A DNA stretch of 64,000 bases from UBA947 sp031550975 (GTDB lineage Bacteria; Cyanobacteriota; Vampirovibrionia; Gastranaerophilales; Gastranaerophilaceae), in NCBI GenBank assembly GCA_031550975.1, contig JAVBOC010000011.1, positions 66,542-130,541 on the forward strand, in the 5' to 3' direction. Every line of letters starts with the position of its first letter. The first letter of the stretch is position 1. A program made the translations under genes and the position numbers. The notes beneath the pieces are model-generated. The model saw only the letters and a list, made by a program, of their open reading frames with translations. It did no database searches and was not told the DNA's origin. Shown piece after piece: positions 56,972 through 64,000 of this stretch.

Positions 56972-58924
56972 ATGGGAATTTTGTTTTTAATATTGTTTCT
57001 TTGGGTAATTATACTGCAACTTAACCTCAATGATGTCAAAGATGAGATTAGACGCCTTAAGATAACAAGCAGAGACGCGAAGCCATTTGGGCCAAAATCT
57101 GTTGAATCTGCTTTTGTAAAAGTTATACCTGCGGAAGAAAAAGCAATTCCGGTTGAGGAAAATATAGAGCCGTTCTGGGAAAATTCAGTACAGGTTCAGG
57201 AAAATATTGAAAAGACTTATGATGACTCGTTTGATTTCGAAAAGGTTTTTCTTGGCAATATATTCAACAAAGTCGGTGCTTTGGCGCTGATTATTGGGGT
57301 TTGTATTTTTATAAAATTAATATCACCATTTATAGTATTCACTCCGCTAATGAAGATTATAACAGGATTTTTAGCAGGTGGCGCAATGATTGCGGGTGCT
57401 GTTAAATTGCACAAAGACGATATGAAAAGTTATGCAGAAGTTCTTATGGGAACCGGTTTTGCGATATTGTTCATAACAACATATTGCGCGACCAATTTGT
57501 TCCATATTTTTAATACGCCGGCGGCGCTTGTTGTTTCGGGTTTAATTTTAGTTGCGGCATATTATGTTGCTGATAAAAACAAAACTGTATCCATGTTAGT
57601 TATTGGACTTATCGGCGGTTATTTAAATCCTTTCTTTATTGGCGAACCTCCTACAATAGAATTTTTGTTCGGGTATCTTATTTTGCTAAACGCACTTTCA
57701 CTACTGTTTACTTATAGAAACGAAGATAAAAGTGCATTAAACTTTTTAAATTTAATTATGACAACTTGTGTAATTTATTCGTTTTCACAATATAACGGCA
57801 CTCCGAATATATTTTATCCGTTGGTCTTATGGCTGATGTACTTGGCGTTTGAAATCTTTAAACCAAATAATATGCTCAACTGGCTTAACTTTGCCGTGTT
57901 GACTTTGTTTTCAATATTAGTGTTCAGAGAAAATTATGTAAATATTGCTTCTTTGCTGGCGGCGATGGCTGTTATGTATGCCGGGCTTGCGATTAAGAAA
58001 AAATCAGAATACTATGTGTATTCATTGCTGGTTGCAATATTTTTGAGTACATATTTCTTCGGACAGGGCGCTCTAAAGTTATATTTGTGGTCAATAGAAG
58101 GCATGTTACTTGCTTATGCAGTAAATAAATATAAGTTGAATTACCTAGCAAATGGGGTCATTGTGTTTTTCAGTGCCTCTATAACAACGGTGTTCTTTGT
58201 TATGCATGAGCCTTTTTATCTAATATTCGGGATTCCTATCCTTTCAGCATTTGTTTCAGGAAAACTTATTGAGCAAGAAAACAGACAGCAAGCAAATCTT
58301 TTGAGATTTAGCTATATTTCACTTATCTATTTGTATATTTGTTTTGAATTAAACCGCTTTCTGGTTCATTATAATCCGTATATAAGACCTATGGTGTGGG
58401 CGATTATCGGGTATAAATATTCATTACAGAGCAAAAGATTATATAGTATGACAAATTATCAGGTGTTTGATGTCGTCGCTCACCTTATCGGTATATGTGC
58501 GCTGATTACGATGCTTGCAGCTAGTTACCAGTTTACGTATATGAGATTTATTGCGTACACAGTTGCAATTGTGACGGCAGCTATTTATGCAAAATGGACA
58601 AAGTTAGAGGCTTATAAATACTTGGCAGCGGTTCTAGGGTTTTTCTTAGTTCACCTTGAAACATTACATCTGGCAGGCAGCCTTTCGCATTATTTAGTTT
58701 CAACGGTATGGATTTTATATGCAGGAACGATAATCCTTGTAGGCATATTCAAGGAACAGAAATTCCTGAAAAATACCGGAATTTGCATAAGTATTTTAGC
58801 TACAATAAAAATATTTATGCTTGATTTGTATAATGTTGATATGCTTTACAAGCTTATTGCATTCCTATTTTTGGGTGTAATATTGATGATAGTTTCATAC
58901 TTCTATTCAAAGTATAAAGCTTGA
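56972..58924 (+). CDS. DUF2339 polytopic membrane protein
   Basis: The 650 residues have an N-terminal helix, a short coiled region (residues 20-90, acidic), and about 18 membrane helices. The first of the domain (IFNKVGALALIIGVCIFIKL) and the LIGGYLNPFFIGEPPTIEFLFGYLILLNA segment match DUF2339. The function of the family is unknown. GGGAG lies about 13 bases before the ATG. It stands alone between nth and the hydrogenase operon. Confidence 0.8.
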   Translation: MGILFLILFLWVIILQLNLNDVKDEIRRLKITSRDAKPFGPKSVESAFVKVIPAEEKAIPVEENIEPFWENSVQVQENIEKTYDDSFDFEKVFLGNIFNKVGALALIIGVCIFIKLISPFIVFTPLMKIITGFLAGGAMIAGAVKLHKDDMKSYAEVLMGTGFAILFITTYCATNLFHIFNTPAALVVSGLILVAAYYVADKNKTVSMLVIGLIGGYLNPFFIGEPPTIEFLFGYLILLNALSLLFTYRNEDKSALNFLNLIMTTCVIYSFSQYNGTPNIFYPLVLWLMYLAFEIFKPNNMLNWLNFAVLTLFSILVFRENYVNIASLLAAMAVMYAGLAIKKKSEYYVYSLLVAIFLSTYFFGQGALKLYLWSIEGMLLAYAVNKYKLNYLANGVIVFFSASITTVFFVMHEPFYLIFGIPILSAFVSGKLIEQENRQQANLLRFSYISLIYLYICFELNRFLVHYNPYIRPMVWAIIGYKYSLQSKRLYSMTNYQVFDVVAHLIGICALITMLAASYQFTYMRFIAYTVAIVTAAIYAKWTKLEAYKYLAAVLGFFLVHLETLHLAGSLSHYLVSTVWILYAGTIILVGIFKEQKFLKNTGICISILATIKIFMLDLYNVDMLYKLIAFLFLGVILMIVSYFYSKYKA

Positions 58925-59273
58925 TTGTGAGTCCTTTCTCACGCATCTTAGCTCCTGTGGAGTTTTGTTCCAAAACTCTTACGTTGCTATATTGTGCTTA
59001 TCCTGCTTGTCTTGCTGACGAAAGCCAACACTGATGAGTATCAGCTTACGCTTTCTTTACATAATTTTAACACCGAAAACGGCTCTTGAAACTTGATTTT
59101 AAAAATTCACCGTGTGATAATGTTGTTAGCTGCTTTTGCAGCATGTAGATGATAGATGCGCCATTATGGCAAGGTGCGAATTAAGGTTCGCAAAAAGACG
59201 TAAACGGTGCAAGATTGGGAATTAGACGCGGTTTTGTTTCGACTATTTGCCCAAAATGACAAAAGGAGCCGAC
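58925..59273. other. 349-bp gap: hydrogenase promoter and leader
   Basis: The first 170 bases hold several short inverted repeats (for example GTGAG...CTCAC and CTGAT...ATCAG) without a gene. The rest holds a good promoter at 59093-59121 and a leader of about 145 bases with two hairpins, GCTGC-TTTT-GCAGC (59129-59142) and TGCGAA...TTCGCA (59175-59192). I recognise no known riboswitch. Confidence 0.5.
59093..59121 (+). promoter_or_regulatory. hyd operon promoter
   Basis: TTGATT (59093-59098), a 17-bp spacer and GATAAT (59116-59121) preceded by TGT predict a start near 59128. Confidence 0.65.
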
Positions 59274-59843
59274 ATGAGTGTAGCAGAAAAGATTGACACG
59301 GCTAAGCTGGATGAGATTATAAGTCAGTGTGGAAGTAAGAAAGCTAACTTGATTGCAATTTTGCAAAAAGTTCAAGAGATTTACAGATATTTACCCGAAG
59401 AAGCGATGATTTACATCGGAACAAAGATTCAAGGCCTTTCGCCAGCGACAGTTTTTGGCGTTGCAACATTCTACGCTCAATTCTCGTTGGAGCCAAAAGG
59501 CAAATATGAAGTTAAAGTTTGCGACGGAACAGCGTGCCACGTTCGTGGTTCAATGCCTGTTTTAAACGCAATCAGAGCAAAAGTTAAAATTAAAGAAGGT
59601 CAATTAACAACAGACAACGGCTTGTTCTCAGTAGAAACAGTAAGCTGCCTCGGCGCTTGCGGACTTGCGCCGGTTGTTGTAATTAACGAAACAGTTTACC
59701 CGCAAATGACGTCTGACGCGATGTCAATTGTTTTAGACGAATTGATTAAGGCGGAGTGCGAGCAGAGTGCGCAGGGCGGCGCGAAGGCGACGGCCGAAGG
59801 CACGTTTAGCGCGAGCACCCAAGCAGCGGAGGGAGTTGCATAA
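59274..59843 (+). CDS. hydC: [FeFe] hydrogenase NuoE-like subunit
   Basis: From ATG 59274 (AAAGGAG upstream) the protein has 189 residues. It is a thioredoxin-like [2Fe-2S] subunit: helical N-terminus (LIAILQKVQEIYRYLP), then Cys ligands in VCDGTACHVRG and SCLGACGLAP. It passes electrons in bifurcating hydrogenases or complex I. The last 30 residues (ECEQSAQGGAKATAEGTF and on) are Ala/Gly-rich, encoded by a GC-rich repeat-like segment, and are absent from normal homologues. Its stop overlaps the next start (TAATG). Confidence 0.92.
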   Translation: MSVAEKIDTAKLDEIISQCGSKKANLIAILQKVQEIYRYLPEEAMIYIGTKIQGLSPATVFGVATFYAQFSLEPKGKYEVKVCDGTACHVRGSMPVLNAIRAKVKIKEGQLTTDNGLFSVETVSCLGACGLAPVVVINETVYPQMTSDAMSIVLDELIKAECEQSAQGGAKATAEGTFSASTQAAEGVA

Positions 59844-61705
59844 TGGAAAAAACAGCTTTAAAAATTGATATTAAAGAAGAACAAAAGAAAGCGATAGAAA
59901 CTGTAGCAAAGCAGGGTTTGCGCGTTCTTGTTTGTGCAGGTACAGGTTGTGTTGCTAACGGTGCGAACAAAGTTATCGCTAAATTTGAAGAACTTGGCGC
60001 AAGCGTTTCGAAACTTACTGACCACGACAAAGTTACTATCGTTCCGACAGGATGCCATGGCTTCTGCGAACAAGGTGTTTTGGTAATCATCCCTGACAAA
60101 CACGTAACTTATGTAAAAGTTAAAGAAGTTGATGTTGAAGAAATCGTTGAGAGCCACATCAAAGGCAATACTCCGGTTGAAAGATTGCTCTATGTTGATC
60201 CTCATAGCGGTGAAAAAGTTGCGAAAAACGACGAAATTAATTTCTATGCAAAACAGAAACGTACAGCGCTTGCAAACTGCGGTAAATGTAACGCAGAAAG
60301 CTTAGACGAAGCAATTGCATTGCGCGGTTACGAAGCTTTAGCAAAAGTTTTAGAAGACGGAAATCCTGATAACGTCATTGATACGATGGAGAAATCAGGT
60401 CTTCGAGGCAGAGGGGGCGGAGGTTTCCCTGCTGGCCGCAAATGGAGATTTACCGCAATGAACAAAGGCGGAAAATCTTATGTTGTTTGTAACGGTGACG
60501 AAGGCGACCCGGGTGCATTCATGGACAGAAGTATCATGGAAGGTGACCCGCATAAATTGCTCGAAGGTATGGCAATTGCTGCTTTTGCAATTGGCGCTGA
60601 TGAAGGTTATATATATGTTCGTGCGGAATACCCTCTAGCGATTAAGCGTTTAAGAAAAGCGATTGCGGATGCGGAAGCTCGTAATTACTTGGGTAAAAAT
60701 ATTTTCGGAACAGACTTCTCGTTCGAATTACACATCAAAGAAGGCGCGGGCGCGTTTGTTTGCGGTGAAGAAACTGCTCTTATCGCTTCAATTGAAGGTG
60801 AGCGCGGTATGCCAAGACCAAAACCACCGTTCCCGGCGAACAAAGGTTTGTTCGGCAGACCGACTTTGATTAACAACGTTGAAACCTTGGCTAATGTGCC
60901 ATTGATTATCTTAAACGGTGCTGAGTGGTTCTCATCATTCGGTACTGAAACTTCAAAAGGTACAAAAACTTTCGCTTTAACAGGCGAAGTTAACAACACC
61001 GGTTTGATTGAAGTTCCGATGGGTACAAAATTGCGCGACATCGTATTTGATATCGGCGGCGGAATCCGCAACGGTAAAAAATTCAAAGCGGTTCAAATCG
61101 GCGGACCTTCAGGCGGATGTTTGACCGAAGAACATTTAGACCTTTCAATGGACTATGACAGCTTGATTAAAGCAGGCGCGATGGTAGGTTCAGGCGGTCT
61201 GGTTGTAATGAACGAAGATACTTGTATCGTTGAAGTTGCAAGATTCTTTATGAACTTTACGCAAAACGAGTCTTGCGGGAAATGTGTTCCGTGCCGTGAG
61301 GGTACTAAAAACATGTTGAAAATTTTGGAGAAAATCGTTGCAGGTAACGGTGAGATGTCAGACATTGACATTCTTGAAGAACTTGCGATTGCGGTTAAAG
61401 ACGGTTCGCTTTGCGGACTTGGAAAAACCGCACCAAACCCGGTTCTCTCAACTTTAAAATACTTTAAAGACGAGTACATTGCACACATTCGCGACAAAAA
61501 ATGTCCGGCTGGTGTTTGTACAGCGATGAAGAAAATCGTTATTATCGGCGATTTATGCAAAGGTTGTACAAAATGTGCAAGAACTTGCCCGGTCGATGCG
61601 ATTAGAGGTTCTGTAAAAGAAATCCACGAAATCGAACAAGACAAATGTATCAAGTGTGGTGCTTGTTTATCAAGCTGCCCGTTCAAAGCTATTGTAAGTG
61701 AATAG
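59843..61705 (+). CDS. hydB: [FeFe] hydrogenase NuoF-like NADH/FMN subunit
   Basis: The 620 residues have an extra N-terminal thioredoxin-like [2Fe-2S] domain (about 25-120; VCAGTGCVANG, GCHGFCEQGVLV). The NuoF core follows, with the FMN/NADH motif GLRGRGGGGFPAGRKW and GDEGDPGAF. The [4Fe-4S] site is ESCGKCVPCREGTKNM. The C-terminus has two ferredoxin clusters (CKGCTKCARTCP, CIKCGACLSSCP). This layout is the HydB/HndC type of electron-bifurcating hydrogenases, coupling NAD(H) and ferredoxin. It starts at the TAATG overlap. Confidence 0.95.
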   Translation: MEKTALKIDIKEEQKKAIETVAKQGLRVLVCAGTGCVANGANKVIAKFEELGASVSKLTDHDKVTIVPTGCHGFCEQGVLVIIPDKHVTYVKVKEVDVEEIVESHIKGNTPVERLLYVDPHSGEKVAKNDEINFYAKQKRTALANCGKCNAESLDEAIALRGYEALAKVLEDGNPDNVIDTMEKSGLRGRGGGGFPAGRKWRFTAMNKGGKSYVVCNGDEGDPGAFMDRSIMEGDPHKLLEGMAIAAFAIGADEGYIYVRAEYPLAIKRLRKAIADAEARNYLGKNIFGTDFSFELHIKEGAGAFVCGEETALIASIEGERGMPRPKPPFPANKGLFGRPTLINNVETLANVPLIILNGAEWFSSFGTETSKGTKTFALTGEVNNTGLIEVPMGTKLRDIVFDIGGGIRNGKKFKAVQIGGPSGGCLTEEHLDLSMDYDSLIKAGAMVGSGGLVVMNEDTCIVEVARFFMNFTQNESCGKCVPCREGTKNMLKILEKIVAGNGEMSDIDILEELAIAVKDGSLCGLGKTAPNPVLSTLKYFKDEYIAHIRDKKCPAGVCTAMKKIVIIGDLCKGCTKCARTCPVDAIRGSVKEIHEIEQDKCIKCGACLSSCPFKAIVSE

Positions 61706-61794
61706 GAGACTAAGTGATTAAGTGACGAAGCAAGCTTTTTAGTCACCTAGTCACCTAGCGGCTTAGTCACTAGAAAAGATAAAGGAATAAAAAA
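61706..61794 (+). repeat. Direct and inverted repeats between hydB and hydA
   Basis: Units of GTCACCTAG and AGTGA(C/T)TAAG recur. The left GTGATTAAGTGAC can pair with the right GTCACCTAGTCAC, giving a stem around GAAGCAAGC. The segment starts at the hydB stop. It could process the mRNA or tune hydA expression. Confidence 0.6.
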
Positions 61795-63540
61795 ATGCCA
61801 ACATTATTTATAGACGGAAAAGAAGTAGAATATACAAACGAACCGAATATCTTAGAGGTTATAAGAAAAGCGGGAATGAACGTTCCGACATTTTGCTACC
61901 GCCCTGACTTGACCCAATTCGGTGCTTGCAGAATGTGTGTTGTAGAAATCGAAGGCAGAGGGATTCAGTCTTCTTGTACAATGCCGCCGGAGCCGGGTTT
62001 GAAAATCAGTCTAAACACTGAAAAAACCCGCCGCATCAGAAAAACGGTTCTTGAATTACTTCTTGCAAGCCACGATCGCGAATGCTTAACTTGTGAGCGT
62101 TCTGGAACCTGCGAACTGCAGAAATATTCTGAAGAATACGGTATTAAAAATATCCGTTATCCGTCCAAAGGTAAAGAAGAATACTTGCCGGTTGATGAGT
62201 CTAACCCGGCAATTGTACGTGACCCTAACAAATGTATCCTTTGCGGTGCTTGTGTTAGAGCGTGTGATGAGTTCCAGGGACATTCTGTTTTAGGATTCGC
62301 TAACAGAGGTTCAAAAACAGTTGTTGCTCCACTTGCCGGTCGCGAATTAGGCTGTGTTGATTGCGTTTATTGCGGTCAGTGTGCGGCGGTTTGCCCGACA
62401 GGCGCGTTAACTATTAAATCAGATATCGAAAGAGTTTGGGACGAAATCACCAACCCGAACAAAAAAGTTGTGGTTCACATGGCACCGTCTGTACGTGTTG
62501 CAATTGGTGAAATGTTTGGGCTTAAACCGGGTGAAAATGCAATCGGCAAGCTGAATGCGGCTCTTCGCAAAATCGGCTTTGATATGGTTTTTGACACAAA
62601 TTTCTCTGCTGACTTAACTATTATGGAAGAAGCAACAGAGTTCTTAGAAAGACTAAAATCAGGCGAAAACTTGCCAATCTTTACTTCTTGCTGTCCGGCT
62701 TGGGTAAAATATTTAGAGCAAGCACATCCTGATATGATTAACCACTTATCAACTGCGAAGTCGCCAATGTCAATGCTTTCACCGGTATTGAAAGAGCTTA
62801 TCCCGACAAAACTTGGTGTTGAGCGCAAAGACTTAACTGTCGTGGCTTTAATGCCTTGTACAGCGAAGAAATTTGAAGCATCGCGCGAACAATTAGCAAC
62901 TGAAGGAATCCCTGATACTGACTTTGTTTTGACAACTCAAGAATTGGGCAGAATGATTCGCGAAGCTGGGATTGACTTCTCTACAGTGGCGCCGGAAGAA
63001 GCGGATTCTCCGTTCGGTGAATACTCCGGTGCAGGAACAATCTTCGGTGCATCAGGCGGGGTGGCGGAAGCTGCTGCTAGAACAGCTTACGAATTAGCGA
63101 CCGGTCAAACGCTTAAAGACGTTGATATTAAAACAATGCGCGGGACTACAGACCGTTCAAAAACAACTGAGTTAGATGTAGCGGGCACAAAAGTTGTTAT
63201 CCGTGTTGTTTCTACTTTGAAAGAAGCTGAAAAAGCTATCCAGGAAGTCAAAGACGGCACTGCTAACTTCCAAATGTTAGAAGTTATGGCTTGCCCTGGC
63301 GGTTGCGTCAGCGGCGGCGGTCAGCCAAAAAGCTGTGACAGCAGCTGTATCAGAGTTGAGCGTGCGGCAGGACTTTACAAAGAGGACAAAGACCTCCCTG
63401 TCCGTAAATCCCACGAAAACCCATCAATCAAAAAACTCTACGCTGAGCATCTTGATAAACCGGGTTCACATAAAGCGCACCACTTGTTGCACACAACTTA
63501 TGACGATAAGTTAAAAGGTTCTTACAAAGATCTTAAGTAA
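61795..63540 (+). CDS. hydA: [FeFe] hydrogenase catalytic subunit
   Basis: The 581 residues carry a [2Fe-2S] domain (Cys34, 45, 48, 61), a His-ligated cluster (His93, Cys97, 100, 106), and two [4Fe-4S] clusters (Cys147-157, Cys190-200). The H-cluster motifs follow: TSCCPAW (297-303), MPCTAKKFE (353-361) and MACPGGCVSGGGQP (498-511). This is the M3, group A3 type found in NAD/ferredoxin bifurcating complexes with HydB and HydC. The TSCCPAW variant replaces the more common TSCCPGW. The maturases HydEFG are not in the window. It releases or takes up H2, fitting a fermentative anaerobe. Confidence 0.96.
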   Translation: MPTLFIDGKEVEYTNEPNILEVIRKAGMNVPTFCYRPDLTQFGACRMCVVEIEGRGIQSSCTMPPEPGLKISLNTEKTRRIRKTVLELLLASHDRECLTCERSGTCELQKYSEEYGIKNIRYPSKGKEEYLPVDESNPAIVRDPNKCILCGACVRACDEFQGHSVLGFANRGSKTVVAPLAGRELGCVDCVYCGQCAAVCPTGALTIKSDIERVWDEITNPNKKVVVHMAPSVRVAIGEMFGLKPGENAIGKLNAALRKIGFDMVFDTNFSADLTIMEEATEFLERLKSGENLPIFTSCCPAWVKYLEQAHPDMINHLSTAKSPMSMLSPVLKELIPTKLGVERKDLTVVALMPCTAKKFEASREQLATEGIPDTDFVLTTQELGRMIREAGIDFSTVAPEEADSPFGEYSGAGTIFGASGGVAEAAARTAYELATGQTLKDVDIKTMRGTTDRSKTTELDVAGTKVVIRVVSTLKEAEKAIQEVKDGTANFQMLEVMACPGGCVSGGGQPKSCDSSCIRVERAAGLYKEDKDLPVRKSHENPSIKKLYAEHLDKPGSHKAHHLLHTTYDDKLKGSYKDLK

Positions 63541-63557
63541 GAAAGAATATAAAACAA

Positions 63558-63588
63558 AAAGACCGGATTGAAAAATCCGGTCTTTTTT
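63558..63588 (+). terminator. Terminator of the hyd operon
   Basis: AAAGACCGGATT, a 4-base loop, AATCCGGTCTTT and a T-run form a canonical terminator 18 bases after the hydA stop; it could also serve the convergent ompH gene. Confidence 0.9.
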
Positions 63589-63614
63589 AGTCTAACTTAA
63601 ATTAATTTTAGCGA

Positions 63615-64000
63615 TTACTTAACAGCTTTAATTACTTCGTCAGTAATGTCTTTGCCACCGTTAAGAACTACGCCTTTTGCAAGGATAAGGTCGTATTTGC
63701 CTGATTTTGCGATTAAGTCAATCTGTTTTGAAATAGTGTTATCGATTGCTTGCAATTTTTCTGCATAATTTTTATCCAATGCTTCTTTTTTAGTGTTTAA
63801 TTCTTTGTTGTATTTGTCTTCAAGTTCTTTTTTCTTTTTTTCGTCAGTTGTTGCTGCGACATCTTTTCTAGCTTTTTCAACAAAAGCGATAAGTTCTTTT
63901 GCTTTAGCTTCTTGTTCTTTTTTCAAAGCTAGAACTTGGGAAGACGAATTAACTACTTTTTGAACATCAACTACCGCAACTTTAAAGTTTGACGGGATGT
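63615..64000 (-). CDS. OmpH/Skp-family periplasmic chaperone (5' end beyond window)
   Basis: The frame is open to the window edge, so only the C-terminal 127 residues are seen. The visible part begins FKVAVVDVQKVVNSSSQ, the start of a mature OmpH/Skp domain, followed by a long charged coiled coil (LKKEQEAKAKELIAFVEK and on) and a closing strand (YDLILAKGVVLNGGKDIT). Skp-type chaperones hold unfolded outer-membrane proteins in the periplasm. It supports the two-membrane envelope. The signal peptide lies outside the window. Confidence 0.88.
   Translation of the reverse strand, partial: IPSNFKVAVVDVQKVVNSSSQVLALKKEQEAKAKELIAFVEKARKDVAATTDEKKKKELEDKYNKELNTKKEALDKNYAEKLQAIDNTISKQIDLIAKSGKYDLILAKGVVLNGGKDITDEVIKAVK

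Noticed and set aside
59014..59045. Hammerhead-ribozyme-like core (GAAA and CTGATGA with a flanking stem)
   Set aside because: Only seven bases separate the two core pieces, too few for the two other stems and the cleavage site.

Overview
The window is a low-GC bacterial chromosome segment that is almost fully coding. It contains about 45 protein genes and one tRNA gene. I see no phage, plasmid, insertion sequence or CRISPR array. My best guess is a non-photosynthetic, fermentative relative of Cyanobacteria (Vampirovibrionia/Melainabacteria, probably gut Gastranaerophilales). The evidence is a GyrA with a cyanobacterial-looking degenerate GyrA box, a YidC with a large domain inserted between its conserved membrane segments, a DUF4330-like protein, prepilins with FTLAE(V/T)L processing sites, and a trimeric [FeFe] hydrogenase. 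Genes for LPS (lpxK, heptose-kinase-like, two GT9 enzymes, msbA-like, O-antigen ligase-like), OmpH and MlaD show a two-membrane envelope. The lineage is inferred, not proven; the DnaK is of the short, Gram-positive-like form.

Layout. 1-384: start of a divergent gene and a small XRE regulator. 396-6475: gyrA, a small membrane protein, dnaK and a GT2 glycosyltransferase. 6506-17615: comM, a prepilin with a lectin-like tail, a GT9 enzyme, a NrtR-like/secG/SDR operon, a flippase and a 1318-residue exported adhesin. 17964-21431: fabI and valS. 21432-22742: a long gap with a candidate small RNA, then two small unknown proteins. 22798-27875: a surface-sugar operon (DegT aminotransferase, O-antigen-ligase-like protein, DUF4330, heptose kinase) and a phosphoesterase. 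27890-33288: ispG, a Cys-phosphatase-like protein and a three-gene exported operon ending in a GHL10 protein. 33318-39214: mutL, an orphan methyltransferase, a GGDEF/HD-GYP protein coupled to a GT9 gene. 39297-49033: secreted GH13, trxA, DnaQ-like exonuclease, msbA-like, coaE, pseudouridine synthase, thioesterase, rubredoxin, membrane metallopeptidase, GT39, tRNA-Pro. 49275-58924: yidC, queA, lytic transglycosylase, mlaD, a second prepilin, lpxK, nth, DUF2339. 59274-63540: the hydCBA bifurcating-type hydrogenase operon. 63615-64000: end of an OmpH gene.

The most notable observations are these. (1) An exported filamentous-haemagglutinin-type adhesin carries about 60 Asp-Thr repeats and ends in a PilZ-like domain, which is normally a cytosolic c-di-GMP receptor. 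(2) The second prepilin has an 11-G homopolymer between a good ribosome-binding site/start and the pilin frame, as expected of a phase-variable gene caught out of frame. (3) The two prepilins share an N-terminal body but have different lectin-like C-terminal modules. (4) Families of palindromic repeats lie between genes and also inside coding frames (O-antigen ligase, lpxK, queA and several C-termini), like the Rickettsia palindromic elements. (5) Many genes have an extended -10 box exactly 6-7 bp before the start codon, implying widespread leaderless transcripts. (6) A candidate small RNA with a near-consensus promoter and terminator lies at about 21857-21999.
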